Positions 35,530-47,224 of a DNA stretch of 64,000 bases are shown in pieces. The notes under the pieces were generated by a model. That model worked only from the letters and a program-made list of their open reading frames with translations, did no database searches and had not been told where the DNA came from. Every line of letters starts with the position of its first letter. The first letter of the stretch is position 1. The stretch is from contig NC_134023.1 in NCBI RefSeq assembly GCF_040712315.1, forward strand, positions 31,427,088-31,491,087, given 5' to 3'. A program made the position numbers and the translations under genes. Source of the DNA: Castanea sativa (taxonomy: Eukaryota > Streptophyta > Magnoliopsida > Fagales > Fagaceae).

Positions 35530-35845
35530 ATTGTACTTCATGTTATTGCAAAATGTATTGGTTTCACATGTTATCTAGGTTTACAAATTGCATTTCATAT
35601 TCTTGCAAATTGTACCCTACTTTCTTGCAAATTGTCATCTTGCAAACTATACCTTACTTTCTTGCAAACTGTATCTGCTTGCCCTATCTTGCAAACTATC
35701 ATCCTGCAAATTGTATCTTACTTTCTTGCAAATTGTTCCCATGCTCTTTCTTGCAAATTATCATCTTGAAAACTATCATCATGCTCTTTTCTTGCAAACT
35801 ATTAGCTTGCAAACTATGTCTGTGTTCTCTTCTTGCAATGTTGGG
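35530..35845. repeat. Array of degenerate CTTGCAAATTGT repeats
   Basis: CTTGCAAA(T/C)T(G/A)T or close variants occur about 14 times with spacing of 11-30 bases, often preceded by TACTTT or CATG. It sits between two PMD-coding blocks, in a probable intron or insertion. ORFs across all three frames there are by-products of the repeat. Confidence 0.8.
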
Positions 35846-36753
35846 CATTGTCTCATGGCCTTATCTCTCATGGTGTCGATATGGACCTAAGGGTCTTCTC
35901 TTCAGTCCAAGCTCATCTAAACAGCCTTCTTTCCTCCAACTTGATGAATAAAAAGAAATCCTCTTGTTTGGTCATCATTGCATGTTTCAAAGTCTCTTTC
36001 TAATCATATGTATCCTTGCAAATTTTTTGGGGACCATGGGTGGGTGTTCCTCCCATTGTTGTCCCAGATCTAGAGGCGACTGCCATTATCTCTTCTGGGA
36101 CTTCCCAACTCTTTGAGGGTGCAGGCTTGAAGGCCTTATACCTATCGAGCGAACTTGCTACTAGCTGGTGGGTGAGGATGCGCCTTAGGCTCCTATGGAT
36201 CCTCCTGAGTTCATGCTTGCCCCACTCTCAATGATTGACGCTAAGTACCAAATGTGGAAGGACGGCATTGCCTATGCTAAGCGGCTTTTAGGTGATCTCG
36301 ACTATGATGACTTCAATAAGGGTCGCCTCATGTCTCCTTTTCCCATTGGGGTATGTGTCTTCTCTTTTCTTTCTTCTCTTTCTCCTTATCTTACATATCC
36401 TATATACGGTGATATTTAAATGTGGTAATCATTTCAGGGTGCGGCTAGTCCAACCGCTGGTGGCCCTACTGATCTTCCTTGCTTGCCTTGGTCGGTCTAC
36501 ATCTATGGTCCTGACGGGTTTGCTCGGGAGCGCCCGTGGCGTAACTCAGGTTTCATGGGTTATCCTTTTCCTCAAGGCACATGAGCTATGAGTTCTCTTT
36601 ATCCTTATCCTTAGGCTTGTAATAACATTATCTATTTTCAAATTCAGCCCACTATAGTGGAGCATGAGGAGTTGGTTTGGCTTGCTGGGAACCTCAAGTT
36701 GGAGGTGCTGAGTATTCTAGGCAGATCTATGGGCCTAATGGGTATGCTCAGCT

Positions 36754-36792
<39 letters not shown>

Positions 36793-36793
36793 C
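36754..36793. repeat. (GAT)n trinucleotide run, poly-Asp in the PMD frame
   Basis: About 13 GAT/GAC units encode aspartate in the PMD-gene frame and are followed by the basic segment 'WPRKRHYW'. It probably expanded by slippage. Confidence 0.85.
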
Positions 36794-37231
36794 CTAGAGG
36801 CGACCCCGAGTTCTTGGCCGAGGAAGAGGCATTACTGGTGGTGATCCCTACAGTAGACAGACAGACATAGACATATAGCTAGTTTCTTTTCTTTTTCTTT
36901 TTCTTGTTTAGCATATCTTCTGCACTTTTATTTAAGACATTGTGTTGTATTTAAGAATATCTTTATTTTTCTACTTTTATTTTAGGACATGTACTTATTT
37001 ACAACTCATGGGATATGTATGCATTTTATATTCCTTTTGTCTTGCTTTTCTTCTTTTGATGGATGAAATTCTAAGTTCAAATCTGTCTTAAGCAATCCCT
37101 AAGGCTATAGGAATCATGAGAGAAGCCTTGGTGTAGAAATCACAATCCAAATAGGAACGGGAATCTAAAACCCTAATGAGCATGCGGACGCATACACGAG
37201 TATGTGTGTGTGGGCTTTGACCGTGCGTACA

Positions 37232-38100
37232 TGTAGATACCATATTTTGTTCGACCTCAAATTTGGTTGGGAACCCAAGTTTTAAATTAAGGATCTTGGG
37301 GGTTTATTTTGACGTGACACTAAGCATATTGGAATTCTCTTCATTTTAATATCCAAACGCAAAATCAAGCTTGAGTTGATTGAATTGTTGTGGAAATGAG
37401 AAATTCACCAATTAATGGTTTGCCATTAAAATGTGCTTTATATAAAGTTGTGATTTATAACTATGTTTTATGTTGACCTTTATCCTATGTCAATTTTGAT
37501 TGTATTTTGTTCAATTATTTCCCTATATGTTTGTGGGATTTAATGTAAGGGTTAAGTGTGTGAGTTTGGTGAAGAATTGTGAAGACAATGAAGTTCGCGA
37601 CTGGCTTGCAAGTGGACAACCCGCGAAAGGCCACGTGAGAAGCACATGCAAGAATCTGAATAGTCTTTTGCTAGGCTGTATTTTACGAGTCACTTCGCGA
37701 CTCAGGCCAAGTCATGAGTGACTCGTGAAACTCTCTGCCTAAAACTTTTAAAAGTGTGCTTTTCTCATTTCTTTACAAACACTATATAAGCCCACATTAC
37801 CCACAAAATTGTAAGGAGACTTTTAGAGAGAAAACCCTAGCAATACACTTGAAAGTTAGAGTTTGTAAACCCACAATCATCTACACACTATTTCTTAATT
37901 TTCCTCTACCCCTACCTCTCCAATTTCAAATTCTTGAGAGGTTCTTAGCCCAAACACTTATTGTCACCCAATCTGAGTGTTAAGTTACCTAATTAACTAA
38001 ATTAATTTTTAAGGGTTTATTAATTAAGGTAAACCAAAAGTCAAGAACCAAAAATCTTGGATTCGGAATTTTGATTACATGTGGGAAAGGTGTGAAGTAC
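37232..38100 (+). repeat. LTR-like fragment starting TGTAGATACC
   Basis: It begins TGTAGATACCATATTTTG, close to the starts at 23212 and 29983, and has a TATA-like ACTATATAAGCCC at about 37781 and a nearby CT-rich leader. The ORF 37500-37721 within it shows no family resemblance. The 3' end is not seen; a minus-strand LTR follows. Confidence 0.5.
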
Positions 38101-38185
38101 CTGTAAGAGACCGTGAAACTTGAGTGCTCTCAAAAAAGAGATTTGAGTGCTTTTAAGGGCACCACTCTTTTTTGATAAGTGATGT

Positions 38186-40146
38186 AGAGTCGCCACTTAT
38201 TTTTTATACAAAAAAATAAGAAAAAATAAATACAAAATACATATTCAGAATACTTTGAATGTCATTGATTGAATAGAGAAAAAAATACAATTTTGGTAAA
38301 TTAAACCTTACAAGGCTTTGGGTCCTAGTTATAATCTACCAAAAAAAAAAAAAGACACTAATCTACCTATCCAAAAATCCTAAGCTCGGGAGCTAAATTA
38401 CGGAATGGGAAGTAATTAGGCACCCATTCCGCCCAGAAAAAGTCTGGTCTTCTAGACTCTAATGACCAATATACCATTTTTTGCATGATGTTAAATGATA
38501 CGTTGAATTCACATGACTGACACTTGACAAGAATTAATCTAAATTAAATTTGCCTCATTAATATGTCCTCTTTTTTAAAAAGAAAAATTCAGATCTGTTT
38601 TAAGGGTAAAAGAAATAAGACTTGGTTTGTAAAAAAAAAGATCTATTTTCGTAAAAGATAAAAAGAAATATTTTATTAAAAAAAATCAAATATATTTTTG
38701 TAAAGTAAAAAAAAAAAAAAGATTTTTGAAAGAGGATTCACATTCATGAGATAAATTCATTATGCATGCATCACACATTTTAAAAAAAAAATCAACCTAA
38801 CTTTCAATCATTTCTTTTAAATTTCAAAATCTGAAATTTTGTAACAAAAAAAACCTTTTTCTAAAAAAAATCAAATATGTATTTAATGAAAATACAGATC
38901 AGTTTTGTGTCTTAAAAAAATCAGATTTGAAAATTTCAGATCAATTTTTGAATTTTTTTTTTTTAAATCTTTGGTATTCATTGGCAAATTTTGAAACTTT
39001 CAAAAAAAATAATCACAATAAACAATCATCTAAGAACATGTTAAAGAAAAGTCTAACAAAGCATAATAATGACATTAGGAACAAAACATAATAAATCATG
39101 TCAAAACACAATCATGCATCAAACAATAAAAACTAATGGAGAAAAGAAAGAAAGAAGAAAAATAATATAATACCTCTTACATGAGCGTGCTCTTGTAGTG
39201 AAAGAATATTATAGAATTCAAAGAAATTTGTTCACCTCTTTGAAGCCTAAAATACTTTACTTACAAAAAAAAATTCTTAAAGCAAAAGCTTCCAAAACGT
39301 CTTTAACGTAAGGGGAATTGAAAAGTCAGAAGAGAAGAGCCCGAAAGAGGGGGGGGGGGGGTCAGAAAAGTGTCTTGAATTTTGAGAGGCATCCCCTATT
39401 TATAGAGGTTGGAATGCTTCGAAAAATTAGCTAAATGATTAGATACGAATTGAGACGCGTCCTTATCTCTACAAAATCGAAAAAGATAGGCCTTATCTCA
39501 ATCGAGGAGTCCTCGAGCGGAGCCTCGAGTTTGTGCCAATCGACACTTGAGAAGTGCTGACCAGCACTCCAAGGTGTCGAATGGCCCTCTTAGATGCCGA
39601 ACCCACGTTTGAATTTGATCCAATTTGGACTCCTTTTTTGAGGTTTTTTGAGCTGGGAATTGCACTTAGACTCGTTTTTAATCTGTATTCTAAAAATCAA
39701 TCCCATTTTCTAGATATTCAGGTAGTGATAATTATCTTGTACATAAACATTCCAAAAAGTCTTGATTATCCACAACTTATTTGTTATCTGATTATCCACT
39801 TTATTCCCATGCAAGCAAGTCTATTTTTGACACTAATTAACAACTAATCACAAAATTATTTAATTAATTTTAATTGTCTAACCAATTAAATTAATCATGT
39901 ATGGTCGGATCCATCCAAACACAATGCATGCAGATCGTGCAAACTTGATCATGTGATATCTTTCAATCCGATGGTCCAATTTGGAAATCGGACATACCGT
40001 CGTGACTGCCAAAACCTCAAAATCAATTTTATAATATGCAATGAATGAATTGACGCAGGTAATGCAATTTTAAATTTTGGGTATATGAATGGTCATTCTA
40101 GTCATCTTCCAAGATTAAATTATGGGTGCAAAATCGAGTGTCTACA
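38186..40146 (-). repeat. Minus-strand LTR with adjoining primer site
   Basis: On the minus strand it starts TGTAGACACTCGATTTTGC (40146) and ends before TGGCGACTCTAC (38186-38200), the primer-site motif. The interior is AT-rich with poly(A/T) tracts and a poly(G) run (39350-39361), plus a cluster of TCGAG motifs near 39490-39590. It is about 1.95 kb. No internal coding region is found beside it. Confidence 0.5.
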
Positions 40147-40393
40147 ATACCCCACAATGTCTATTCAAAAGATAGTACGGCATTTTTATTTATTTCTAAC
40201 ATTATCCTTTTAGTGAAAAAATAAGATAGTTCGAATTTTGATTTTTTTAAAGCTTTGTGCAAACAATATACATATATAGCCTATCGAAAGAATAGTACCT
40301 CATTTTAATTTATTTCTAACATTATCTTTATATTGAAAAAATAAGATACTTGGAATTTTGATTTTTTTTAAAAGCTTTGTGCAAACAATTTAT

Positions 40394-40409
40394 ACATATA
40401 CATATACAT

Positions 40410-40453
<44 letters not shown>
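40394..40453. repeat. (TACATA)/(CA)n microsatellite
   Basis: A TACATA-rich stretch passes into an uninterrupted CA run of about 17 units. Confidence 0.95.
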
Positions 40454-40457
<4 letters not shown>

Positions 40458-40518
40458 GAGTATTTATTTATCTATAAATACCATGTGAATGTTTAAGTCA
40501 AAGAATATTTACAATCAA

Positions 40519-40955
40519 GAGAAAATTACAACTTACCCACCTATGGTTTAGCTGAAATTTAAATTGACTATCTGTGATTTAAAGTTTAACACTTTACTCA
40601 CCTGAAGTTTGACCAAAATTTAAGTTACCTACCTATAGTTTGAAAGCCCATTATGCAAGTGTTATGCTGGATTCTTTTTTATCATACTTAATCTTGTATT
40701 TGTATGTTTTTTGTGTTTTTGGAGAAGAGAGACATAAAAGTAGAGCAAAATTATATATTTAGCATGTTTTTAATAAAGTTGGGTTAAAAAAATCTAACTG
40801 AGCTAACCTCGGATAGGTAAAGTGTTAAATTTCAAACTACGGGTAGACAACTTAAATTTTGGTCAAATCACAGATGGGTAAATGTCAAATTTCAAACTAC
40901 AGGTAGACAACTTGAATTTTGGTCAAATCACAGGTGGGTAAGTTGTAATTTTCCC
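40519..40955. mobile_element. Mutator-like MITE, 437 bp
   Basis: Inverted ends GAGAAAATTACAACTTACCC and GGGAAAATTACAACTTACCC (reverse complement of the right end) continue inward as long imperfect arms. Perfect 9-bp direct repeats TACAATCAA flank it (40510-40518 and 40956-40964), as expected for Mutator-like elements. The right arm has an internal duplication of the 'TCAAACTAC.GGTAGACAACTT' unit. Confidence 0.85.
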
Positions 40956-40964
40956 TACAATCAA

Positions 40965-42540
40965 AGTATATGAGATATTTACATAAATAACATGTGAAGG
41001 ATATTTACTACGTAACTAGTATGTGAATATTAAATATTATACAAGAATAAATTACAGCGTAAAAATAAAAGAAGATGGTTGGAAGGAAAGCACCAACTCG
41101 TCATCCACCCTATTTCCTCATTTTTACCATGCAAAAAAAGATGACAATGGAAATATATTAGTTCCAACAAAGAAAAAAAAGGAAAAGTTTTAAATAACAA
41201 TGCATGGGCAAGTTTTAAAATGTTAAATTTATTTTATTTTTGATAGGAAAGTTTTGGAAAAAAAACACATTATTTTTTGAAGAAGAATTTCATCATTTTC
41301 AAAAGAAAAAGAATTCTTTTGAACAGGAAAAGTTTGTAATGAGAAATAATTTTTCATTTTCTTTGAAAAGAAAATATTTTTAGAAAATGTCATATATATA
41401 TTTATATAGGGGAACCTGAAAATTTAGAGGGGGGACTTGTAGTTTTAAAAAAAAAAAATCACTTTAGCAAAAACATTAGTATGAAAAAGTTTTGAAGAAA
41501 AGATGCATGGGTCCATTTTTTTAGCAAAAGAGGTTTGGATTTTTAAAAAGTCCCATGATTTTATTTGAGAAAACCATTTGAAGAAAAGAGCTTCATTTTG
41601 AAAAACACATTTTTTTATATGAAATAGTAGATAAGTCCTTAAAAGGAAGAAAAGCTTTTTTTTTTTTGAAAAGTTTCATGGGTTTTTCTTTTGAAAAGAT
41701 TTGTACCAAAAAATAATTCCATGATTTCTGTAAAATACTTATGTTGAAAATATTTTTGGTAAGAAAAAGGATTTTGAAAGAAAAAGTTCATGGGTTTTAT
41801 ATATTTTAAAGTTTGGGTTCCAAAAATCCTATGTTTTTTAAGAAAATAAATATTCCTTTTGAAACTTTTCTCATTGAAAAGATTTCTTTTATTTTATTTT
41901 TTAAAAGAAAATCCAATGTGGTAAAAGAAAAAAAAATTTTAGAAAATACTTCATTTTTTGGATTTCTTAAAAAAAGAGAAAAAATATATTTTTTTTTTAA
42001 GAAAGAACATTTTGAAAGAAAAAGAAAGGATTTTTTTGAAAGAACACACATTTTTTTAGGGTAAAAGCGGAGGGTTCTTAAAGAAAAGGGTTTATTTTTT
42101 AAAAACAACTTTTGAAAAGGGGAATAAAACATTCTTCTTGAAAACCATTTCCTTGGAAAAACATACTAAGGAATTGTTTACCCAAGCAATCAATTTATGG
42201 AAACATTATTAATGAGAAAAATAAAGAGTAACAATAGTATATGAGTGCTATGAATTTAAAGACAAGTAATTAAGTACAAGAAATAAAGCAAGTAAATAAA
42301 ATTGCTAGAAAACTAGATGACAAGAAACGTAAAGTGTTGAAATTTAAATGACAACAAAAGTAAAGGGTTTGAATTTAAATGACAATAAAAGTAAAGATTC
42401 ATTAAAAAGGTTTTTTTAGAGATCCCTCGTAACTAAGCTTTAATATATTTCAAGCCTTATAGGTGCTTTGTCAAAAAGAAATGGGAGTTCTAAGCCATCA
42501 ACCATTTTTAAGACAACATTATCATATTCTTAAGTGAGTA
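40965..42540. other. Low-complexity GAAAAG/TTTT-rich region, no gene
   Basis: From about 41215 to 42150 the sequence is built of irregular GAAAAG, TTTTGAAA and TTTAAAAA blocks on both strands. The ORFs on either strand (41806-42132 and 41813-42064) are Lys/Phe/Ser-rich by-products. It may be a decayed retroelement untranslated region. Confidence 0.5.
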
Positions 42541-42547
42541 GATAATA

Positions 42548-42548
<1 letters not shown>

Positions 42549-42612
<64 letters not shown>
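42549..42612. repeat. Compound (TA)n(TG)n microsatellite
   Basis: A TA run passes directly into a TG run; together they make about 64 bases. Confidence 0.95.
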
Positions 42613-42614
<2 letters not shown>

Positions 42615-42839
42615 CAAGATAAATAAAAAGTGCCATAAATAAAGGGGAGTGGGGATTAGCAAAAATTAAATGGGATGACATTTTTTTAATATATAAGATA
42701 GAATTTTTATTCTAGCATAATCTAAGTGTATATGTGTGTGAAGCTCCCTTATGGAGACTTGAACCCCGGCCCTTACCCCCCATACCCCACAAGCACTTAT
42801 ACTTATAGAGTGACCACCACACCAAGTATAACATTAAAG

Positions 42840-42975
42840 TAAAGGAGATGGGGGAATAACATTAAAATAAAATGGATATCATTAAAGTAAATAGGATGGA
42901 GGAATAACATTAAAATAAATAGGTGACAATATAGTAAAGAGGATGGGGGAATAGCATTAAAATAAATGGGTAACA
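42840..42975. repeat. Short tandem repeat of an 'ATAACATTAAAATAAA' unit
   Basis: Units of about 35-45 bases with 'GG(G/A)GGAATA(A/G)CATTAAAATAAA' and 'GTAAA.AGGATGG' recur about three to four times with small differences. Confidence 0.65.
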
Positions 42976-43229
42976 AAATATGCGCAAGAATTTTAAAAAA
43001 AGAAAAAAAAAAGAGGGGGTTCCTAAATGCCTAAAAGAAATGGGATTTCTTCCCCCCTAAGGGTACTTCCCATATTTGGTCTAGGAGTGGTTCAATACCC
43101 ATCTAGGAACATAGCCACAATATCACAATCAACAACAAATGATATGAGCATAAAGGAAAAGAGAGATAGATACACAATCACAAAAATAGTGCTAGGAAAG
43201 CAAAGAAACAAAGTAAATAAATAGAACTT

Positions 43230-43232
<3 letters not shown>

Positions 43233-43287
<55 letters not shown>
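43233..43287. repeat. (AT)n microsatellite
   Basis: This is an uninterrupted AT run of about 27 units. Confidence 0.95.
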
Positions 43288-43290
<3 letters not shown>

Positions 43291-43531
43291 GGATGATGTT
43301 TACAAGAGATGAAGTAGAGAGAAATGGGATGGGTATAGTTATTAGGAAAACTATCCCTTCCCTACATCTTGCCCACAAAGATTACAAATAAAATGAGAGA
43401 GGCTGAATTTTTGTGGTGGGTTTCCTAAAGAGAGGAGAGAGGAAAAAATTTTCAGAATTTTTTAAGATTTTTTTCTAGTATTTTTTCTCTCCAATTTTCC
43501 TATCTTTTTCTCCCAATAACTTCATATTTTA

Positions 43532-43571
<40 letters not shown>

Positions 43572-44439
43572 GGGGGTTATTTATAGAGAAGCCAAAAAAG
43601 TGGGAGGCTATGTGATGGTGTACCAAACCACCATCACATAGCAACCCAACTCTAGTCCAATCTTTATGCGACTGTTTGGAGGCCTTTTCAAGATTCGTTT
43701 TCTTCAATATTTATATCCCTGGAAAGCTCTAGATGTCTAGTTTCCATAGATTCTGACTTTGTGAGATTTGGAACTACAGTTGTCAAGATATTGGGTCCAT
43801 AAGGGAGGTAACGTAGTGTATGAAATTCTGTGACGTGTTTCCTTAAAAAATTTATTCCTTCCAATCTATGGCAGATATCATCGAGCCCTTTTCCTAGGGG
43901 TGGTTGAGACCTCATACTTCAAGCTAGTTTAGCTGGATCACTCCAATTATTGCCCAATCGGTATAGTTTTTTGCATTAAGCTGGTCAAAAAACGGCCTGT
44001 TTAAAATTTTTTTTATTTATTTAAAAAAGTGAAGTTTTTAATTAAGGTTTTGGTGTTTTATTGATATCTCATCCATTCTAACTTCGATTTTGGCTCGTGA
44101 ACTATCATTTTGAAAGGAAAAATATGACATACGAGACAGTCTAAAATTCAACTCGATCGAATGGTCGGATCAAAAAATCAATTTTTTGATCATACCCAAT
44201 TAGGGTTTTGATCTTAATTGCTTTCAAAGGGGCTTTTGGAATGTTGCAACCCTTTGATCCACTATCCGATCATGTTGCATTTATTTGTTGCCTTTTTTTG
44301 GCTTTAAGACTTGTAATTTGCACCTTTTTTGTATTTTTTCAGATTTTGGCATTTGTTTTGACGTTTGAATCAAGGTCAAACAAAATACAGTATCGACATC
44401 CATCATCTTCGTTAAGATCATTTTTCACATTTTTCTTAG

Positions 44440-44890
44440 TTGCCTCGACTGCACCATTCATCTAAGGATGTTAAGGAACTGAGTTTTAGTGCTCAATCTC
44501 GAATTGCTAGCAAATTTGGTTAATCATCTTCCCATTTAGATTCTTCGCATTATTGGTAACAAGTTCTCTTGGCAAGCCATAGCTGTAAATGATATTCTAT
44601 TTCACAAACCGAGCTACTATAGCCTAGGTAACGCTCTTGTAGGAAGCGGCTTCCACCCATTTGGTAAAGTAGTCGATAGCCACTAAGATGTATTCATACT
44701 TGTTCGAACCTTTCGAAACTATAGGGTCAATGACGTCCATACCCCATGCAAAGAAAGGAAAAGGTTCCACTAGAGAGTGCAGAGGTTGAGGAAGATCATT
44801 CTTCCTGCCTTGATAAAAATTTAATACATATTTAGTTATACTTATTTGTAAATGTTTCTCAAGCATGTACATGGGATTACAAATATGCAT
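44440..44890 (-). pseudogene. Ty3/gypsy integrase core fragment (Tat/Ogre-like)
   Basis: The minus-strand frame from about 44890 reads 'PFPFFAWGMDVIDPI' and 'YEYILVAIDYFTKWVEAASY', the start of a retroviral-type integrase core with the first catalytic Asp in 'GMDV' and the second region in 'DYFTKW'. Beyond a stop at about 44624, pieces matching 'YGLPRELVTN' and 'NGKMINQ' continue in the same direction with stops and one-base shifts. Residue choice is close to plant Tat/Ogre-type integrases. No reverse transcriptase or protease is found nearby. Confidence 0.8.
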
Positions 44891-45251
44891 TTATTTATAC
44901 TTATTTATAAATGTATCATACGCATAGAGTTACAAGCTAATTTTTTATTAGGTTGGAGAACCACTGGACATTGATGACATAGTCCTCCAAGCACTCACTA
45001 ATTTCTCAAAGAGAAGAAAGAGAGGGAATTTAATTTTGATGGTGCAATAAATAAAATAGTTTAACCATAGAATTAATGAAAAAAAATCATTCTATAAAGC
45101 TATGAGCACAACAAAAATTCACAATAATTTTACCACGCCCAATTTATATATCATCTCACACACGAACCAATAAAATAAAATAAATTGCAATAGTGGTGGG
45201 CATAGGAATGAGGTGATAGACAAATTAAGTAGTGCTATGAAATTATTATGA
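44891..45251. other. AT-rich DNA, no gene seen
   Basis: There are no coding or repeat features I can name. It lies between the integrase fragment and the repeat array. Confidence 0.5.
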
Positions 45252-46267
45252 ACTAGCATGAAACTCCTGCAAACGCATGGATATATTTAAAATTAAACAC
45301 AATTTTTATCATAAAAATATAAATAATTAGTCAAATTATTTTTTATTAAAAGTAAACATAATTAGTCACATATTAAAACTATTATGTAAATTTAATACAA
45401 CGTATGATCATTTTTTTTCTAATTTTTAATAAGATGGAATGTGTTGTGAGTTTTATTGTGTGGTGATTTTAATCGAGTATATGTGATTGTTTTTTTTTTT
45501 TTTAATTATAATTCATTAATATTAGATTCTTCGTATTTTGCTCTCATTAACTCACTTGACACAAAAATTAAAAAATTAAAGTGGATAATTATGGTGTGGT
45601 CCCCACATAAATTTAGACACATGGTGCAAAATTGGATTATAATTTCAAATTCTAATTGAAATTTCTCTAAACTTTATCTATAAATATATACTAGCATATA
45701 ACTCCATGCAAACGCATGGATGTATTTAAAATTAAACAAAATTTTTATTATAAAAATATAAATAATTAGTCAAATTAATTTTTTTAAAAGCATGTAACAC
45801 ATGCATTTATGCATACATACAGATACATTTAAAATTAAACACAATTTCTATCATAAAATATAGATAATTAGTCAAATTATTATTTTTAAAGTAAACGTAA
45901 TTAGTTACATATTAAAATTCTTACCTAAATTTAATACTATTTATGATAATTTCTTTTCTAATTTTTAATAAGATAGAACATGCAGTGATCATTGTTATGT
46001 GGTGATTTTTATTTTATTTATTTTTTGAGAAACATGTGGTGATTTTTATTGAGTATATGTGATTGTTTTTTTTAAAATTTTTATAGTTCATTAATATTAG
46101 ATTCTTAGTTTTTTGTACTCATTAGACACAAAGATTAAAAACGCAAGTAGACACATGGCACAAGTTTAAGTGGATAATTATGGTGTAGTTCCCACATAAA
46201 TTTAGATACATGGCGCAAAATTGAATTATAATTTCAAATTATAAATCAATTTTCTCTAAACTTTACC

Positions 46268-46317
<50 letters not shown>

Positions 46318-46610
46318 TGACTTATAAATTTGATTTTTTTTTAGTTATATGATTATGTTTTTATGGTTTATTATATTGAACTCCTCATTTTCTACACTAA
46401 ATTAACTAATTTAGCACAAAAAATTATAATTAAAATTAGATGGGACACGTAGCGCAAAATTAAACTCTAATTGAAATTCAATTTTTATACTAAATTAACC
46501 CACTTGGCACAAAATTTTAAAATTTAGATTTGATATGATACATAGCATAAAATTATACTTTAATTGAACTCCAATTTGAAATTTAATTGGATTTTTTCTC
46601 TCCTTTACCT
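45252..46610. repeat. Array of related AT-rich repeat units
   Basis: A unit of about 438 bp starting ACTAGCAT and 'CAAACGCATGGATGTATTT' (45252) recurs at 45690, with a partial extra start at about 45796. 'TGGATAATTATGGTGT.GT.CCCACATAAATTTAGA' occurs near 45580 and 46172, and weaker copies of the tail ('GGCACAAAATT', 'CTTTACCTATTA') run to 46610. An (AT)n run lies at 46274-46316. The pararetrovirus locus starts right after a copy of 'CTTTACCTATTA', so it seems to have inserted within a unit. Confidence 0.7.
46274..46316. repeat. (AT)n microsatellite
   Basis: This is an AT run of about 21 units within the repeat array. Confidence 0.95.
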
Positions 46611-46831
46611 ATTACTAAAATACTATAGAAAATAACAACAAAATATGGAATAGAACATAGAACAAGATACAACAAACTGAAGGATATTATTAGATTGAAC
46701 AAGTTTTTTACAGGACTGGAAGACATAAACTGGAAAATATTACACAAGTGGTTAACTCTCTATTTCTCTCTAATTTTCTAACTCTCGAATTTTTTCAAGT
46801 CTCTTAAGTCTGCCGAACTATGGAAACAAGA

Positions 46832-46846
46832 GGCCTATTTATAGGC
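46832..46846 (-). promoter_or_regulatory. Pararetrovirus copy A promoter-like TATA box
   Basis: On the minus strand GCCTATAAATAGGCC lies downstream of the last coding remnants and about 220 bases before the copy's end. This is the expected place of the pregenomic RNA promoter. The matching box of copy B is at 57830-57843. Direction is leftward out of the locus. Confidence 0.65.
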
Positions 46847-47224
46847 AATATTTTACAAAAGACAAAAATATTTTACAGTCAGGAGATAAACTTGAAGATG
46901 TAAGTGCCGACTTTTTCTTGACAGTTGTCCAAAATGTGTGAGACTCCTGGAACCGGAGTGACATTTGTCTTCTGGATGTAAGGATTGTAGTGCAGAAAAT
47001 ATTCGCTTCCAGATTCATTGCTGACAAAAGATATAATGAAACTGAGAAAAAGAACGAAGCCATCATGCAATGCAATGCAATAGTTGGTAGCTTAAAAAAA
47101 GTGTGACGGCAATAGAGAAAGGAAAAAACAAAAGAGGAGCTTTGAAAAGTCAAAAGTGGCTCCTAGCAACTTTTTTTTTTGCATATATCTTTTATACATA
47201 TCTATCTTTTAGTCATCCCATCTG

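Larger units (their letters stand above)
34941..36845 (+). pseudogene. Plant mobile domain (PMD) gene remnant
   Basis: A single frame broken by several TAG/TAA codons reads 'PIMRLLPKGIASSILVQAL' then 'ERWWDTTYTFHNARKEMTMT', 'MTGLRCNEPI' and 'FANRGQTISLRWL', the signature of the plant mobile domain (aminotransferase-like, PF10536) found in MAIL1/MAIN-type proteins and in transposable elements. Later blocks 'MFWGPWVGVPPIVV'-like (36024), 'LSMIDAKYQMWKDGIAYA' (36228) and 'GPDGFARE' (36505) follow, and an Asp run encoded by (GAT)n (36754-36793) lies near the end. A repeat-rich stretch at 35520-35860 interrupts it and may be an intron. It follows an LTR-type primer site directly, so it is more likely an element passenger than a host gene. 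Confidence 0.7.
42613..44435. other. Intergenic/retroelement-derived DNA, no gene seen
   Basis: It holds repeated 'GGGGGAATAACATTAAAATAAA' type units (about 42840-42970), an (AT)n run at 43233-43287 and a poly(A) run at 43533-43570. The short ORFs show no family resemblance. A decayed untranslated region of the neighbouring gypsy fragment is possible. Confidence 0.45.

Noticed and set aside
35434..35951. Three overlapping ORFs of 100-132 codons rich in Cys, Leu, Ala and Asn
   Set aside because: All three frames are open because of the CTTGCAAATTGT repeat array.
37232..40146. A single 2.9 kb solo LTR from TGTAGATACC to GTGTCTACA
   Set aside because: A primer-site motif in minus orientation at 38186-38200 and lack of a target duplication suggest two different LTRs facing each other instead.
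41806..42132. ORFs on both strands rich in Lys, Phe and Ser
   Set aside because: They arise from GAAAAG/TTTT low-complexity DNA and lack any domain.
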